The notes beneath the pieces were generated by a model, which was given only the letters and a program-made list of their open reading frames with translations, was not told where the DNA came from and did no database searches. The position numbers and the translations under genes were made by a program. Below are positions 1 through 10,983 of a DNA stretch of 64,000 nt, in pieces (positions within the stretch are counted from its first letter, which is position 1; each line of letters begins with the position of its first letter). The stretch comes from Cordilura impudica (lineage: Eukaryota > Arthropoda > Insecta > Diptera > Scathophagidae), in NCBI GenBank assembly GCA_963682025.1, contig OY821521.1, positions 166,653,961-166,717,960 of the forward strand, given 5' to 3'.

Positions 1-541
1 TTCATTTTCCATTTTTCATTTTTAATTTTCAATTTTTTATTTTCCATTTTTCATTTTTCTTTTGTAGTTTTTTATTTTTAATATTTAATTTTTATTTTTA
101 ATTTCTTAGTTTTTAATTGCTTAGGCCATAGTGACACGTGCAGTATTAATATATACACAACTTTAATGACTTCAACAATATGAAGAATTACAATATATAA
201 AACATATCTTAAGAAAAGCAACAAACACACTGAAACATTTTATTTTTTCAAGAGTTTTTTCAAAGTTTCATTCATGTTCGTGAACCCTTTGACCGATTTT
301 GACGATTTTAAATAGCAACTCCTTTGGGATGTTAATAAACGATTTTATACAAAAATGAACGGTCTAGCTTAGATATTGACAGCATGATCGTGATTTCCAC
401 AGACAGACGGACAGACGGTTATCGCTAAATCAACTTCCCTTGTTATAATGACCAAGAAAATATATGGTTTTGAGAACTCCGGAATTTATTTCAATGCGAT
501 ACAAACGGAATGACAAACCTATTCTTATATACCCTCGAAAA
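1..541 (-). mobile_element. Family I Helentron-like repeat, partial, with T-rich minisatellite
   Basis: Positions 1-126 are a degenerate tandem of (C/A)ATTTTT units. From about 395 to 541 the sequence matches, in reverse, the outer end of the element at 22663-24516: a GTCY-type block of CAGA/CGGA repeats (398-418), a stretch reading AACGGAATGACAAACCTAT, and a TATACCCTC end at 531-539. The same satellite-then-GTCY order occurs in the complete copy, so the satellite belongs to the element. The copy runs off the left edge. Classing it as a Helentron/DINE-like rolling-circle derivative is inference. Confidence 0.6.
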
Positions 542-545
542 AAAA

Positions 546-1165
546 ATTATTTTTTTAGTGGTGCTAAAATAATGGACACTTTTAAGCCTCTGGACCAGAG
601 TTGATAAAAACAATAAAAATAGAAGATGGTATGAAAGAAAATGTATAAAATCTTAACCGTTATTTAAATATTTATAGTTTCTAACGTTTTCTTTCAACTG
701 TATATAATTATATAATTAATTAGTATAAAATAATGGCAAGTTTTAAGAAGAGTTAAAACCAGAATAATAGATGATTCCACTGCTGGTCTTAAGCAAAAGA
801 AAATTTGTGAGAAACATTCTATGAATAAAGCTACAATTTCAAAAAAGATCACGAAAGTTTTATGAAAGACGACTCAACATTTAGACGACAGGCCCCGTAA
901 AACGAGTCAAAGACAGGACAATTTAATAGCAAGAGTTTAAAAAATGTTCAACAATGAGTTCAATACCAATCTAAAAATAAACTAAAAATATGTGCTCGAA
1001 CTGTTACCCGACGAGCAATAGAATTTGATCATGATAGTTATCGTCCTGTGAAGAAACCACTATCTGAGTAAAAATCGTCTGGCTCGCATAAATTTTGCTA
1101 AAGAACACATGAACTGGTCAAGATGGAATTGGAATACTGTTTTTTTTTTTTAGATGCGTCCAGGT
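546..1165 (+). pseudogene. Tc1-like transposon relic (family C), 5' part
   Basis: The left end (AGTGGTGCTAAAATAATGG at 557) matches the start of the copy at 12606. Conceptual translation of 740-1130 in shifting frames gives an HTH-like N-terminus (STAGLKQKKICEKHSMNKA), then PRKTSQRQDN and a stretch near MNWSRWNWNTV. These correspond to the DNA-binding and early catalytic region of Tc1 transposases. Several stops and frameshifts are present. The copy breaks off near the T-run at 1140-1152, so the catalytic C-terminus is absent. It is a dead relic of the family seen more completely at 12606-14380. Confidence 0.7.
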
Positions 1166-1604
1166 TTAATTTAATTTAATTTAATGCGTCCAGGTAAAAT
1201 AAAAAAAAAAACTTTTGACCCCAATTCTTTTTTGGAACAATGTTTATTTTGGAACAATGTTCGTTTTTTTTTCGATTTGCCGGTACAAATTATATTTTAG
1301 AAACTCATCGTTTTGGAACATTGCAGAACAATCCTAGAACAATTCAGAATAATCTTCAAAAAAAAAATGTTATTTCCAAAAATGGGGGGGCTAACTTCGC
1401 AAACTTGCAATTGTGATAGAAAAATTATCTTAAAATTCTAGAGTTTATAGAATTTGTATGTCAATCATTTGTATGGGGACTAGGTCTGAACATGCACCGA
1501 GTTTCACCAATTACAAAAATTCTAGGAATTTTAATATTTTATGGAAATTTTTTTAACAAAACCGGCTTAAATTCACTGGAATATTTTTTCATATGCTTTT
1601 ATTT
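1166..1604. other. Spacer with a family A fragment
   Basis: AT-rich spacer with short local repeats (TTTGGAACAATGTTTATTT-like near 1232-1262). Positions 1440-1530 resemble an internal piece of family A in reverse orientation (GTATGGGGACTAGGTCTGAA at 1471). No coding potential seen. Confidence 0.4.
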
Positions 1605-2480
1605 AACTCTCTCTGTCTGCTTGTTTGTTTGAGGCTGAATCTTTATCTTAATTATCACCAACTACCCGACTAGCTAGAGCTTAGAAATTTTCGGTATTTA
1701 CCTAAAGCGTATGGCAACATATTATGTAATCACTTTCTACATGATCTGTTCATTATTTCTCGCGGTTAACCCCAAATCGTATAAAATCGATATAAAATTT
1801 TTTTATTCACAGTTACGGACAAAAATAGGGTCACTAAAATCTTTTATATATTTTTTTACTTTTACTGTCAATTTTCAAAAATGTTTTGTGGGGATTTATG
1901 CCAATGTGTCATACTTAAAAAATTTTAATCTGGAATCAGCTAACTTAAAATTATAACGGCACATCTTTTGAAAAGGTTACATTAACAAGTGCTGACAAAT
2001 AATCTATCCCATAAAAACAAAGTGTTTATTCTTTCCTTACGCATATGAGTTTTGAATCTCTCCGTGACTGTGCGTGACTATTTTTAAATTAATCAGATCG
2101 ATCGGATAAGGGAAAATGGGTTTTAAATCACTCCGTGACTGTGCGTGTCCATACGTGACTAAGTCAAAGTTAATATTTATTTCACAGCAAGTGTATGGAC
2201 CAAGTTTCAGATCGATCGGATGAGGGGAAAGGACATTTAGATCACTCCGTGACTGTACGTGACCATGCGTGACTAAGTCAAAGTAAATCTCTTTTTCACA
2301 GGAAGTGTATGGACCAAGTTTGAGATCGATCGGATGAGGGGAAATGACATTTAGATCACTCCGTGACTGCGCGTGACCACGCGTGACTGTGCGTGAATGG
2401 GGTCCACCTAGGCAGACAGAGAGTATGAGTTAAAAGACAGAGTTAAAAGAGAGTTTAGGGTGAATGAGAGTGATTAAAAA
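1605..2480 (+). repeat. Family B element with about 114 bp tandem units
   Basis: Tandem units of about 114 bp run from about 2040 to 2400. Each contains AGATCGATCGGAT, a G-rich GAGGGGAAA, a run of GTGACTGTGCGTGAC blocks and a CAAGTGTATGGACCAAG segment. The AGATCGATCGG motif recurs at 2210 and 2324. The right edge has GCAGACAGAGAGTATGAG at 2412. The same element occurs inverted at 14985-15735 with the same edge motif. No ORF is seen. The class is unknown; it may be a non-autonomous element with internal minisatellite. Confidence 0.65.
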
Positions 2481-2584
2481 AAAAAAAAAATTTTAAGTAA
2501 TAATTGTACAATTTCGATAAATTCATTGTAAATTTCTTTAATATGTATTAAAAAACACAAGCTACCATAAAAATTATGAAAAAT

Positions 2585-3300
2585 TAGGGCCAAAGTCAGC
2601 GCCAAACTGCGAAATCTATTGGAAGGTCACAGAATTAAGTGTATAATGCATTGCAGGCCCGAAAACCACCATATTTAATTAGAGGTAGACCAAGAAAAAC
2701 TACAGCGCAAGTTGATGATCACATAAAGTTGCTGTCAATTCGAAACGCTTTCATGTCTGTTGTAAAAATAAAAAATGACTTTGGAGTCGAAATTTCTATT
2801 AGGACTGTGAAGATCCTCACGAAAAGTCCCTTTGTAAAAGCCCACAAAATTTAGGATGATTAAAAATGGCTCAATATACTTTGGTCGGACGAATCCAAAA
2901 TAAATTTAATTGGCAATGATGGAAAAACTTGGGTTCGCCGTATCAAAAAATCTGAACTGGATCCACGTTATACACAAAAAACATTAAAAAATGGTGGAGG
3001 TAATATAATGGTGTGGTGATGCTTTTCGTGGCATAGTGTTGGGCCCATATTTTGGATAAAACAAAACATTGACAAAAATTGTACGTACACAGCCATAATA
3101 AATTTATGCACCCTAGCTGAATGAGAAATGCCACTTAAAAAAATGCTTTTTAGACAACAAGTGCTTTTATACAACTCAGTTGGCGTTGGCCTGCACAATC
3201 TTCGGATTTAAATCCGAATGAAAATTTTTGGAAAATCGTCAAGATGGTATTGGACCAACAAAACTCTAGAATATGGAAGAATTGTGGGGAAAAAATCAGA
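2585..3300 (+). pseudogene. Tc1-like transposase pseudogene
   Basis: Translation in two or three frames gives the Tc1/mariner order: an HTH/linker part (RGRPRKTTAQVDDHIKLLS), then LWSDESKINLIGNDGKTWV with the first catalytic Asp, then NGGGNIMVWWCF, then LAWPAQSSDLNPNENFWKIV with the third acidic residue. Stops and frameshifts separate the blocks, so it is inactive. The normal C-terminal end is cut off at 3300, where the inverted-repeat element at 3301-3948 begins. The family differs from the copies at 546 and 12606. Confidence 0.85.
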
Positions 3301-3948
3301 GGCCCTTATTATGAGTTGCATTCGATCTTTGATCTTCGCTGGCTAACGAACATCTACTATAGAATGCCAAATTCGTATTATAAGCTGGCAGCACGGTCGA
3401 AAATTTCGTTGTACAACGAATTTTCAATCGAACACAATATTGCTTTCGATGGCAGTTTGTAAAACTTATTGAAAATATAAGTTGTAAATTATTTTAATTT
3501 CATGAGAGATTTGCCTTGTGTGCATTGCCGTAGCAGTTCATCTGTAGCAGACAGCAATTCCATAAACGATTCCTTGCAGTCAAAAATTTGCTATAAATCT
3601 GCAAACAAATGGTACCCTTGTTACAACCTAGCATACTTACGTAGTGGAATCCAATTCCAAAATGTTGGAAGCATCTCTCATTACGAAGCATTCTTCTTCA
3701 TCAGACGATCATGGAACCATAATTCCATGTTAATAAATAATTATTTTTTTTTCTTTAATAAATTTGTAAACAAACAATGTTTATTCACAGTGCCAGCTGA
3801 TAAATATGTACTATTGTGAATAATCCAATTGAGTGAAATTCACAATAGCGCTATTTTATCGAATGTGCGCCATAATACCAAATGGAAATTCGTTCGATCA
3901 GTTTATTCGACCACAATCGAAAATCGAAAGTTGCTCATAATAGGCACC
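3301..3948. mobile_element. Inverted-repeat DNA element (PIF/Harbinger-like ends)
   Basis: The left end GGCCCTTATTATGAGTTGC and the right end (reverse complement GGTGCCTATTATGAGCAAC) form an imperfect terminal inverted repeat of about 33 bp, flanked by AGA on both sides (3298-3300 and 3949-3951), a possible 3-bp TSD. It sits inside the preceding Tc1 relic. On the minus strand 3500-3720 shows weak coding character with an intron-like GTAAGT...TTTGCAG of about 50 nt, but stops interrupt it. The class is inferred from the G-rich ends and the 3-bp duplication. Confidence 0.6.
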
Positions 3949-4062
3949 AGAATCTTTGGTATGCCATTCCAAAGAACATTTGTTGGTATAATACAGAATA
4001 TAGAACTAAATACTGACATTAGACAATAATCTCTAGAACTTTATAGGATTAGTTTGTTTCTT

Positions 4063-4836
4063 TTTATACCCTATACCACTATCTGGTTTGGGTATAATGA
4101 CTTTGTGCTGCTGTTTGTAACAACCAAAAATATTTGACCTAGACCCATCTTTTATTATACCGATCAAATCAGAATCACTTTTTGAGTTGATTTAACAATG
4201 TCCGTCCGTCCGTCTGTGTGTCCATGTAAACCTTGTAATCAAACTACAGGTCGCAAATATGAATATATTGTGATGAAATTTGGTATATAAGCTTTCGTCG
4301 GCTATGGGGTGAGTGCTATTGAAATTGGTGAGAATCGGTACATGTTCAGACCTAGCTCCCATACAAATGACCCCTATAAAATCGACATATATTGCCATAA
4401 GATCCAAATTGTCGTAAGATCTTAGTCAAATTGGGATTGTATGTGTTTATTACATCCATTAATGAATAGTCCAAAAACGATCCCTATGGGACAACTCTTA
4501 GTCATAGGCCTCATATAGAGCTGCTTCCCGATCTTCAATTAAATCTATAAAAAAAAAAAAAATATTGCACTGATTCATCTCAAATTTTGTTTGTACATAT
4601 TTTTGCCAAATACAAGAGACTTTATCAACCATGGTCAGGATCGGTCCATTTTTGGACCTAGTCCCCATATAGACATAGCATCCGATATGAACTTTTTCAT
4701 ATCTGCAGCCAAAAAGATTAATAAAAATGCGACTCAAATTTGGTTTATGCTTATTTTCTATATCCAATTAGTTGGGCCTAAGAGATAGGGTCTCTAAACG
4801 CATGGTATAGGGTATCGTATAGTCGGTCTAGACCGA
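4063..4836 (+). mobile_element. Family A repeat, copy 1
   Basis: Near-complete family A copy. It begins TTTATACCCTATACCACTA, carries the GTCCGTCCGTCCGTC block at 4200 and ends in the palindrome centred on GGTCTAGACC at 4826-4835. The terminal CTTACTTGTT of other copies is lost. The (GTCY)n block and paired subterminal TATACCCTATACCA / TGGTATAGGGTAT motifs resemble mini-me/DINE-1-type non-autonomous Helentrons of flies (inference). Translations of this repeat give only shadow ORFs. Confidence 0.8.
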
Positions 4837-4956
4837 CACAAATTTTTGAAATTGACACAATTTTTTGTCCACCTCAAAATAAAATTTTTATTCATGTTTA
4901 TTATATTGGAGAAATATTTAAGATTTTTGTTACACCCAAGAAAAACACTCTCCTAA

Positions 4957-5213
4957 TGCCTGGTTTTCACAATGTCATATAAACTGACAATAAACAATGG
5001 CCACAACTGACATCTCGTAACTTTCTATTAATAACGTTGATATTACATCTTATAAACTAACTAAAAATCCGGCAACAGGTTGGGAATTTAATTTTACATG
5101 GATGTCAAATGTTGCCAGGGATTGCAAATGAGAAGACATTACAACCCGTTTTCATACAACTCACAATAATTAATAACAATTGACATTGAAAATGACATAG
5201 TGAAAACAAGGCA
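4957..5213. mobile_element. 257-bp MITE, TAA target duplication
   Basis: Terminal inverted repeats TGCCTGGTTTTCACAATGTC (left) and its near-reverse complement GACATAGTGAAAACAAGGCA (right), flanked by TAA at 4954-4956 and 5214-5216. The 3-bp TAA duplication fits PIF/Harbinger-mobilised MITEs. No coding content. Confidence 0.75.
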
Positions 5214-5216
5214 TAA

Positions 5217-6001
5217 CAAGAAAATACAATTAATATTTTTTTTAATTTTGACGATTTTGCTAATGAATTTTAGACTACCCTATTTTTTGTCCGTAACTGT
5301 ATATGTATTTGTTTTTATTAAACCACTAGCTGAGTCCGGTCCGCGTTGCTGGCCCGAAGAAAACATCTGGATTTTATATTGCATCTAAATTTTAATACCG
5401 AGTGTCGGGCAAAAGTAAAGGACCATTTAATAATATTATGAATATGACTGAAAAAAAATATACGTTTTCTTGAATATTTTAACACCAGCGCCACCTACAG
5501 GTGAAAAACTTTGTCAGCAACTTTAGTTTTATGTACATAATATATGTTGCGAATTTGAGCTAAATTGGACCGTAAATAAATTTTTTGGGAAAATCTCGAC
5601 CCCAGCGCCACCTATCAGGTACAAAAAAAGTTATGCAAATCGGAGAACCAAAGGAACATATGGTATGAATACGAAGTCGCTAGCATTAGTGGTTCAACAG
5701 TTATTAGAGTACCAACATACGCACCAACGTTTTTATATATTAAGATTTCGATTTTTACAAATAATTACACTGGTCTACACATTAAAAAAAAATTGACTGC
5801 AGAAACGAAGCATGTTTTTTAACTAATCTGGGTGCGCTGAATTTGAATCTGACATAAAAATTGGGCTATCACGTCTTGTTAATTTTTTTATCGCATGCTG
5901 GCAATACTGTTAAACAGTCAATACTGACACTACAATTTCACAATTATTAATTTGACGAAGCCCACATTCATTCTAAATCTTCATAATAGTAGCGTTTAAG
6001 C
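5217..6001. other. Non-coding spacer
   Basis: AT-rich. Contains two loosely repeated segments with the motif CAGCGCCACCTA (near 5487 and 5604), each followed by a similar GAAAAACTTTG / CAAAAAAAGTTATG stretch, so probably a decayed repeat. No supported gene. Confidence 0.3.
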
Positions 6002-7842
6002 ATGTCTGGGAGATCGTGTGTTACTGATTCAAGCTATTTTTGCTTTGTGTGTGGTGAATATTTGGTTGGAAAAAAAAGGATATGCAATATCAGAATCATT
6101 AAAATATGCATATTTACATTATTTTGCTTGTGCTGTCAGAAACTTGGACAAAACACCTACAATGTTTTGCAATAGTTGCAGAACTGTGTTATACAAGTGG
6201 TCAAATGGCAAGAAGATCCATTTCGATTTTTCAATTCCAGGGACCAAATCACCGCATTCGTTATCGAAATTTTTCGATCGAAATTATTTTTTTATTTTCC
6301 AAAATAAAATTCTAAGATTAATTTTGCTGTCATAATTAACGAATTATGGCCCCTAGTTAAGAGTAAAAGGTCTGATGTTTGTCCATCTTCTTTAAAAAAT
6401 AAACCAAAATATGGAATATCGATTAATTTCACTCGATATCGAATGCGGTGATTTGGCCCCAGTACTTTGGAGAGTCAAGTAACCATCAAACCGATTGTTA
6501 TTTCTGTTTAACAAAAGTTGCTGGATTCAATATGAAAAATCGAAAAAATATTACTTACGCGAATGTCCCATCGGTTTCCAAACTAGTTCAACGTCCACCA
6601 AATGATTCATTACCAGTCATTCCCAGTGCTACGAGCAGTGAGTCCGAAACATCTTTCACCAGCAGTGGTAGTTTGTATGAGGCTGATGATGAACGCCATT
6701 TAGTGACTCAAGCTGAGCTGAATGATCTAATTCGGGATTTACATTTAACGAAGCAAGACGCAGAATTACTAGCTTCACGCATGCAGCTGTGGAAACATCT
6801 TGCAGTTGGGACAAAAGTAACAATGTATAGAGATAGAAGCTTGGAATTGGCTGCATATTTTGAAAAAAAAAAAAGAACACTATTCAATACTGTACTGATG
6901 TTTTTGTTTTATTTAAAAAAATGAATCAGCCATATGACAAAACTGATGGCTCTAAGTACAGTTTAAAGGCTCTTCTTTTGCATAATGGAAATGAAAAACC
7001 ATCCATACCAATTGCTCACGCAATTAATACAAAGGAAAAATTACGAATACAAACACAACGATCATAAATGGAAGATCTGTGGTGACCTTAAGGTGTGTGA
7101 TTTACATTTCTTTGTATATATAGTATAGACCATCGTAAATAACTGTAAAATGCAAGGAAGTTCCACAAAATATTGTTGTTTCCTTTGTCTATGGTATAGT
7201 CGCGCTACATGTCATCATTACGTCAGAACAGAGTGGCCAAAAAGAACTGAGTATTCTCCAGGAAAACAACACATTTCAAATTAACCATTAATTGATCCAA
7301 ATGACGATCTTCCTCCGCCGCTGCACATAAAATTGGGAATTTTTAAGAACTTTGTCAAGGCTCTGGACAAAGATGGTGCATTATTTAAATATTTGTTAGC
7401 GGTTTTTCCTAAAATTTCATATGCTAAAATCAAAGAAGGCATATTTGTTGGCCCTCAATTCAGGAAGCTATTGAATGATGACAAATTTTCACAATGTTTA
7501 TTGGAGAAAGAATATTCTGCCCAGAAATCTTTCAAGAGCATCGTGGACAGTTTTCTTGGAAACAATAAAAGTGAAAACTACAGACAAATTGTTGCTGAAT
7601 TAGGAGCACGAATGTTACTCAAAATGCATTTTCTTCATTCGCATTTAGATTTTTTTTCACAAAACATAGGTGCGTTGAGCGACGAAGAAGGGGAGCGTGC
7701 TCACCAAGATTTAATGAAAATTGAAAGAAATTATTAAGGATTTTGGTACAAAAGCATGCTGGGAGACTATTGCTGGACTCTAATACGTGAAACCGAACCA
7801 ACAAAATACAAACGACGTTCAAATAACGCCATTCACTTTTGA
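6002..7842 (+). pseudogene. Broken copy of a multi-copy insect gene family of unknown function
   Basis: The fragments match in order a protein family I recognise as repetitive in arthropod genomes but without an assigned function. The start is MSGRSCVTDSSYFCFVCGEY (CxxC pair), then DKTPTMFCNSC with a second CxxC, DCYFCLTKVAGFN, an acidic/serine-rich linker, QAELNDLIRDLHLTKQDAEL, SLKALLLHNGNEKPSIPIAH, KICGDLK, CCFLCLW, LPPLHIKLGIFKNFVKALDK, LKMHFLHSHLDFF and LSDEEGERAHQDL. The end is GDYCWTLIRET with a natural stop at 7840. Inactivating damage: a frameshift near 6075, a 219-bp insertion at 6241, a deletion/frameshift near 6870, disruption near 7090-7190, and a TAA at 7735. The spaced D, H/D and E residues suggest an RNase H-fold transposase ancestry (inference). 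Confidence 0.85.
6241..6459. mobile_element. 219-bp MITE inserted in the pseudogene
   Basis: Ends GGACCAAATCACCGCATTCG and, reverse-complemented, GGGCCAAATCACCGCATTCG. It is flanked by CAG on both sides (6238-6240 and 6460-6462). Removing it together with one CAG joins the two halves of the host reading frame (…FSIP then VLW…), which confirms the boundaries. The 3-bp TSD and G-rich ends suggest a PIF/Harbinger-like family. Confidence 0.85.
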
Positions 7843-8460
7843 AAATTCATTGATTTTTAAATAAACTAATATTTTTTATGTAAAAAACTAACAAAAATAT
7901 TTTTTTTGTATCTCGAAAACCTGACGTGGTAGAGAAAAAACAATTACAGATTCGAATTCAGGCCCCCAAATTACCATAGGAAAGATATTTGGTTGCTCCA
8001 GTCCAAAACCTTGTTGGCTAGTGTTATCGCAATATTTAAGATTATGAAAATGTATTGACTAATAAATAAACCAGATGTATGAAATTATACTCCAAAGAAT
8101 GTCCAAAGATTAAAAACATACCATTTTTATTATTCTCATATAACACAATAATATTTGTTAAAAGTGCTGAGTATACAAACAATTTCATAGTTTTGATAAC
8201 CACTACACTGAGACTGAATTTGTCATTTATACATAGAATTTTTAATACTCATATGACTAATATAGTGTTATTTTAATAAACGTAAACAAAAGAAATGATA
8301 AACCCTAAAATTTAAAACAAATGTTTATAAAAGCTAAAATTATCAATTCAATAAACTCAATAAATTACTCATACAAAGCTAAGTCAAACAAATGGTTTGT
8401 TGAAAAATAAAAATCAAACTTCAATGTTAAAATCTTTCACGAATAATATGAAGAACTTAC
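7843..8460 (-). other. AT-rich spacer, probable intron of the Cp1-like gene
   Basis: No repeats or genes recognised. It lies directly downstream (minus strand) of the GTAAGT donor of the exon at 8461-8573, so it would be the start of that gene's intron. Confidence 0.35.
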
Positions 8461-8573
8461 CTTAAATGTATTCCATTCCTCCTTGATGACATCTGTTATT
8501 GAATTTGCTTGGGAAATGGCTACTAAAGCCAATAAGGCTAATACTGTACGCATTTTGGTGATGTAGATTAATG
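8461..8573 (-). CDS. Cp1: Cp1-like cathepsin L, first coding exon only
   Basis: On the minus strand, ATG at 8551-8553 opens 31 codons: a signal peptide starting MRTVLALLALVAISQA, then a propeptide start ending KEEWNTFK. An in-phase GTAAGT donor follows at 8460-8455. Upstream, TTTGGATTTCAG at 8574-8585 is a good acceptor, giving a 20-nt 5' UTR in this exon and implying a further non-coding exon at higher coordinates. Length, sequence and phase-0 junction match what I know of the first coding exon of fly Cp1, a lysosomal/digestive papain-family protease. The rest of the gene should lie at lower coordinates, but no further Cp1 exon is visible before position 1. Either the intron exceeds 8.4 kb or the exon is an orphan duplicate. 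Confidence 0.8.
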
Positions 8574-9022
8574 CTGAAATCCAAACAGAGATAAAATAAT
8601 ATTAGTACAAAAAAAAAAAATAAGAAAAACATCTTATAAAATATTTTAATTATTATCTTACAAGAAAAAATTGTTTTTTTTTCACCCTAAAATCACGTTC
8701 GTCTCAAGTAGTTTATTCTCATATGAAGAGTTGCTCTAATGTAAAATTTAAAGCTTTTTTTTAAAACTTTAATATTTAGTTAAATCTTTTTGATATTCTG
8801 TTTTGGTTTATTAATTACGCTTATAATTATCAAGGTTTTTTTTCTATGATAATCCAAAATAATTGTATTTGTATATCATACAAAGCTTTTTACTGAGTTA
8901 ATGAAAAACGCGAGCTTTAAAAACTTAAAAAATCACAACGCGGGTTTACTAATACACGAGACATTAATAGCAATTGCTATGACGACTTTGGCAGAAGTTG
9001 CTATGTACTAGATATGTGTTGG
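8574..9022. other. Intron or upstream DNA of the Cp1-like exon
   Basis: AT-rich, with a pyrimidine-rich tract (read on the minus strand) before the acceptor at 8574. Nothing else recognised. Confidence 0.4.
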
Positions 9023-9030
9023 GTTGTGAT

Positions 9031-10694
9031 CATAGTTGCCAGATAATCTGGGTGTAAAATCGTCAAATTTTGGGGGGAAAATCGTCATTCCATTTTGTAA
9101 AATCGTCAAAATAAAAACAATCGAGTTTTTCATATATGTATGTATATATTTCTGTGGCAATATGAAATAACATCTTAAGTCATCTTAAGTGAAAATTGAG
9201 TTTTATTAATATTAGGATTCTCCTTTTCAGGATGCATATTTCTATCTGTACTTTTTTTTAAATAAACCAATTAATAGAAAAATTATCGCAGTTTACTTTT
9301 TTAACTTTATTGCTTTTGAAAATAAATTAATACGTCATAACATCTTAAATCAACTTATTTTTTTAAGAAACGACATTTAAGCTTTCAGCATAAAAACTTA
9401 TATCAACTTAAGTACAGTAAATACTAAGAATTTTGAAATAAACTTAATAGACACAAACATCTTATATTGAACTAAGCTGTTATGTATACTTAAAATATTC
9501 AGATAGGCAAAATATTTCTTTTTGTAAAACATCTTATCTCGATTTAAGAATAGTAAAACTATATTCTCCAATTCATTAGAACCTTTTAAGTTTAAGTAAG
9601 ATTTTGTTTTTCTGTAAGTTAATTTTATTATAAAATCTTAAGAATATTTCTAAATAATATATTTTTATAAAATCAACCTTTTTGTCTTAAATAATAGTTT
9701 ATCTTCTTAATGGGTTAAAAATATTTTATTAAATCTAAACCAAATTAATTTTACATAAAATGTGAAATATCTCAAAACTGTAATTTTGTACTTAAGATGT
9801 TATGTTATATTATTGCCACAGATTTGTTTTATTTAACAAAGAAAACTAAAAATAATAGAGAAGATAAAATTCTTAAAATTTTTTTAAAAATAAGTAAATT
9901 ATTAAATAAAAAAAACATAACAATTCAAAGTAAAACATTTATAGGTACACGTTTAATATTTATGTATGGAAATGTCATAAATGACAATCGCATATCATTA
10001 AATTTGTAATTTGTAATTTAAATTTTCAAACTCTTTTGAAAATAATTCAAAATTAAATAATTCTGTTTATATTCACATTTTATATATAAATTTCAGAATT
10101 TAACATTTTTATGAAATCATTTTTATTGCAATGCCATAGCAATTATTTTTATTTAATTTTAAATAATATTTTTTTTAAAGAATTCCTCCATAGAATCTTT
10201 TCCTAATCGATTTCTAACTTTTGTTTTATTCATATTTACTAGACTGAATATTCATTCAACATTGCCTAAAGAATGTGGCAAAATTAATATGTTTTGAACA
10301 ATTTTGTTAAAGTAGGAAATAAATATCTAGAATCTGCACATTAAATTTAAGAAATTTTCTTCCACAAATCTATGAGGCCACCAACAAAATAATTGTTAAA
10401 ATTCATTAGTGTTTTCATTCATTTCATTCAAATTGAAATTCTCAAAATCTTTTTAAAATTTGATCACAAAGATTCTACACATGTACAGCTGTGTAAAGAA
10501 AAAAAGTTGTCTTTTATTAACTGAAAATTATATGGTTGTCACGATATAATATAGTTTACAGATAAAATGTTGTTAGTTTTCGATATTTGTAAAAATCGTC
10601 ATTTTCAGAGCAAAAATCGTCCAATCGTCATTTGGCTGTTTTTGATATACAAAATCGTCAAAATGACGATAAATCGTCAAATCTGGCAACAGTG
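9031..10694 (-). mobile_element. hAT transposon relic
   Basis: Inverted ends CATAGTTGCCAGAT (left) and CACTGTTGCCAGAT (right, reverse complement), with further subterminal AAAATCGTCA repeats on both sides. The flanking 8-mers GTTGTGAT (9023-9030) and GTTGGGAT (10695-10702) form a 7/8-matching 8-bp duplication, as expected for hAT. A hAT C-terminal dimerisation motif is readable on the minus strand inside. The rest is decayed and very AT-rich, with scattered CATCTTAAGT-like words. Confidence 0.8.
10177..10287 (-). pseudogene. hAT transposase C-terminal fragment
   Basis: On the minus strand, translation gives LILPHSLGNVE, a stop, then IFSLVNMNKTKVRNRLGKDS and MEEFF. This is the hAT dimerisation-region pattern (S-N-A-x-x-E-R-x-F-S…K-T-x-x-R-N-R-L). 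One in-frame stop replaces the expected Arg, so it is inactive. The catalytic domain is not readable. Confidence 0.8.
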
Positions 10695-10983
10695 GTTGGG
10701 ATTGGTTTTTTTTTTCTTAGTTACAAACTTTTGTTTTGTTTTTAAAATTTTTTAAATACATTTCGTACCGAACCCAATGGGAATTTAAATAATTTAAAAT
10801 AAGCAGAGTAAACTGCTAGATTCTAAAAAAATCAGTTTACAACCACTTACAAAAACTTGTGTGTTTATTTCTGTTATTTTTTGTCACCATTATTCCTGAT
10901 ACGTTGTTATATTCTCATTCCAAGTTCCAGTTAACTTTTTGTTGACGAACAAAAAAATCTATTTTTCAAGCAACAACAACTAT

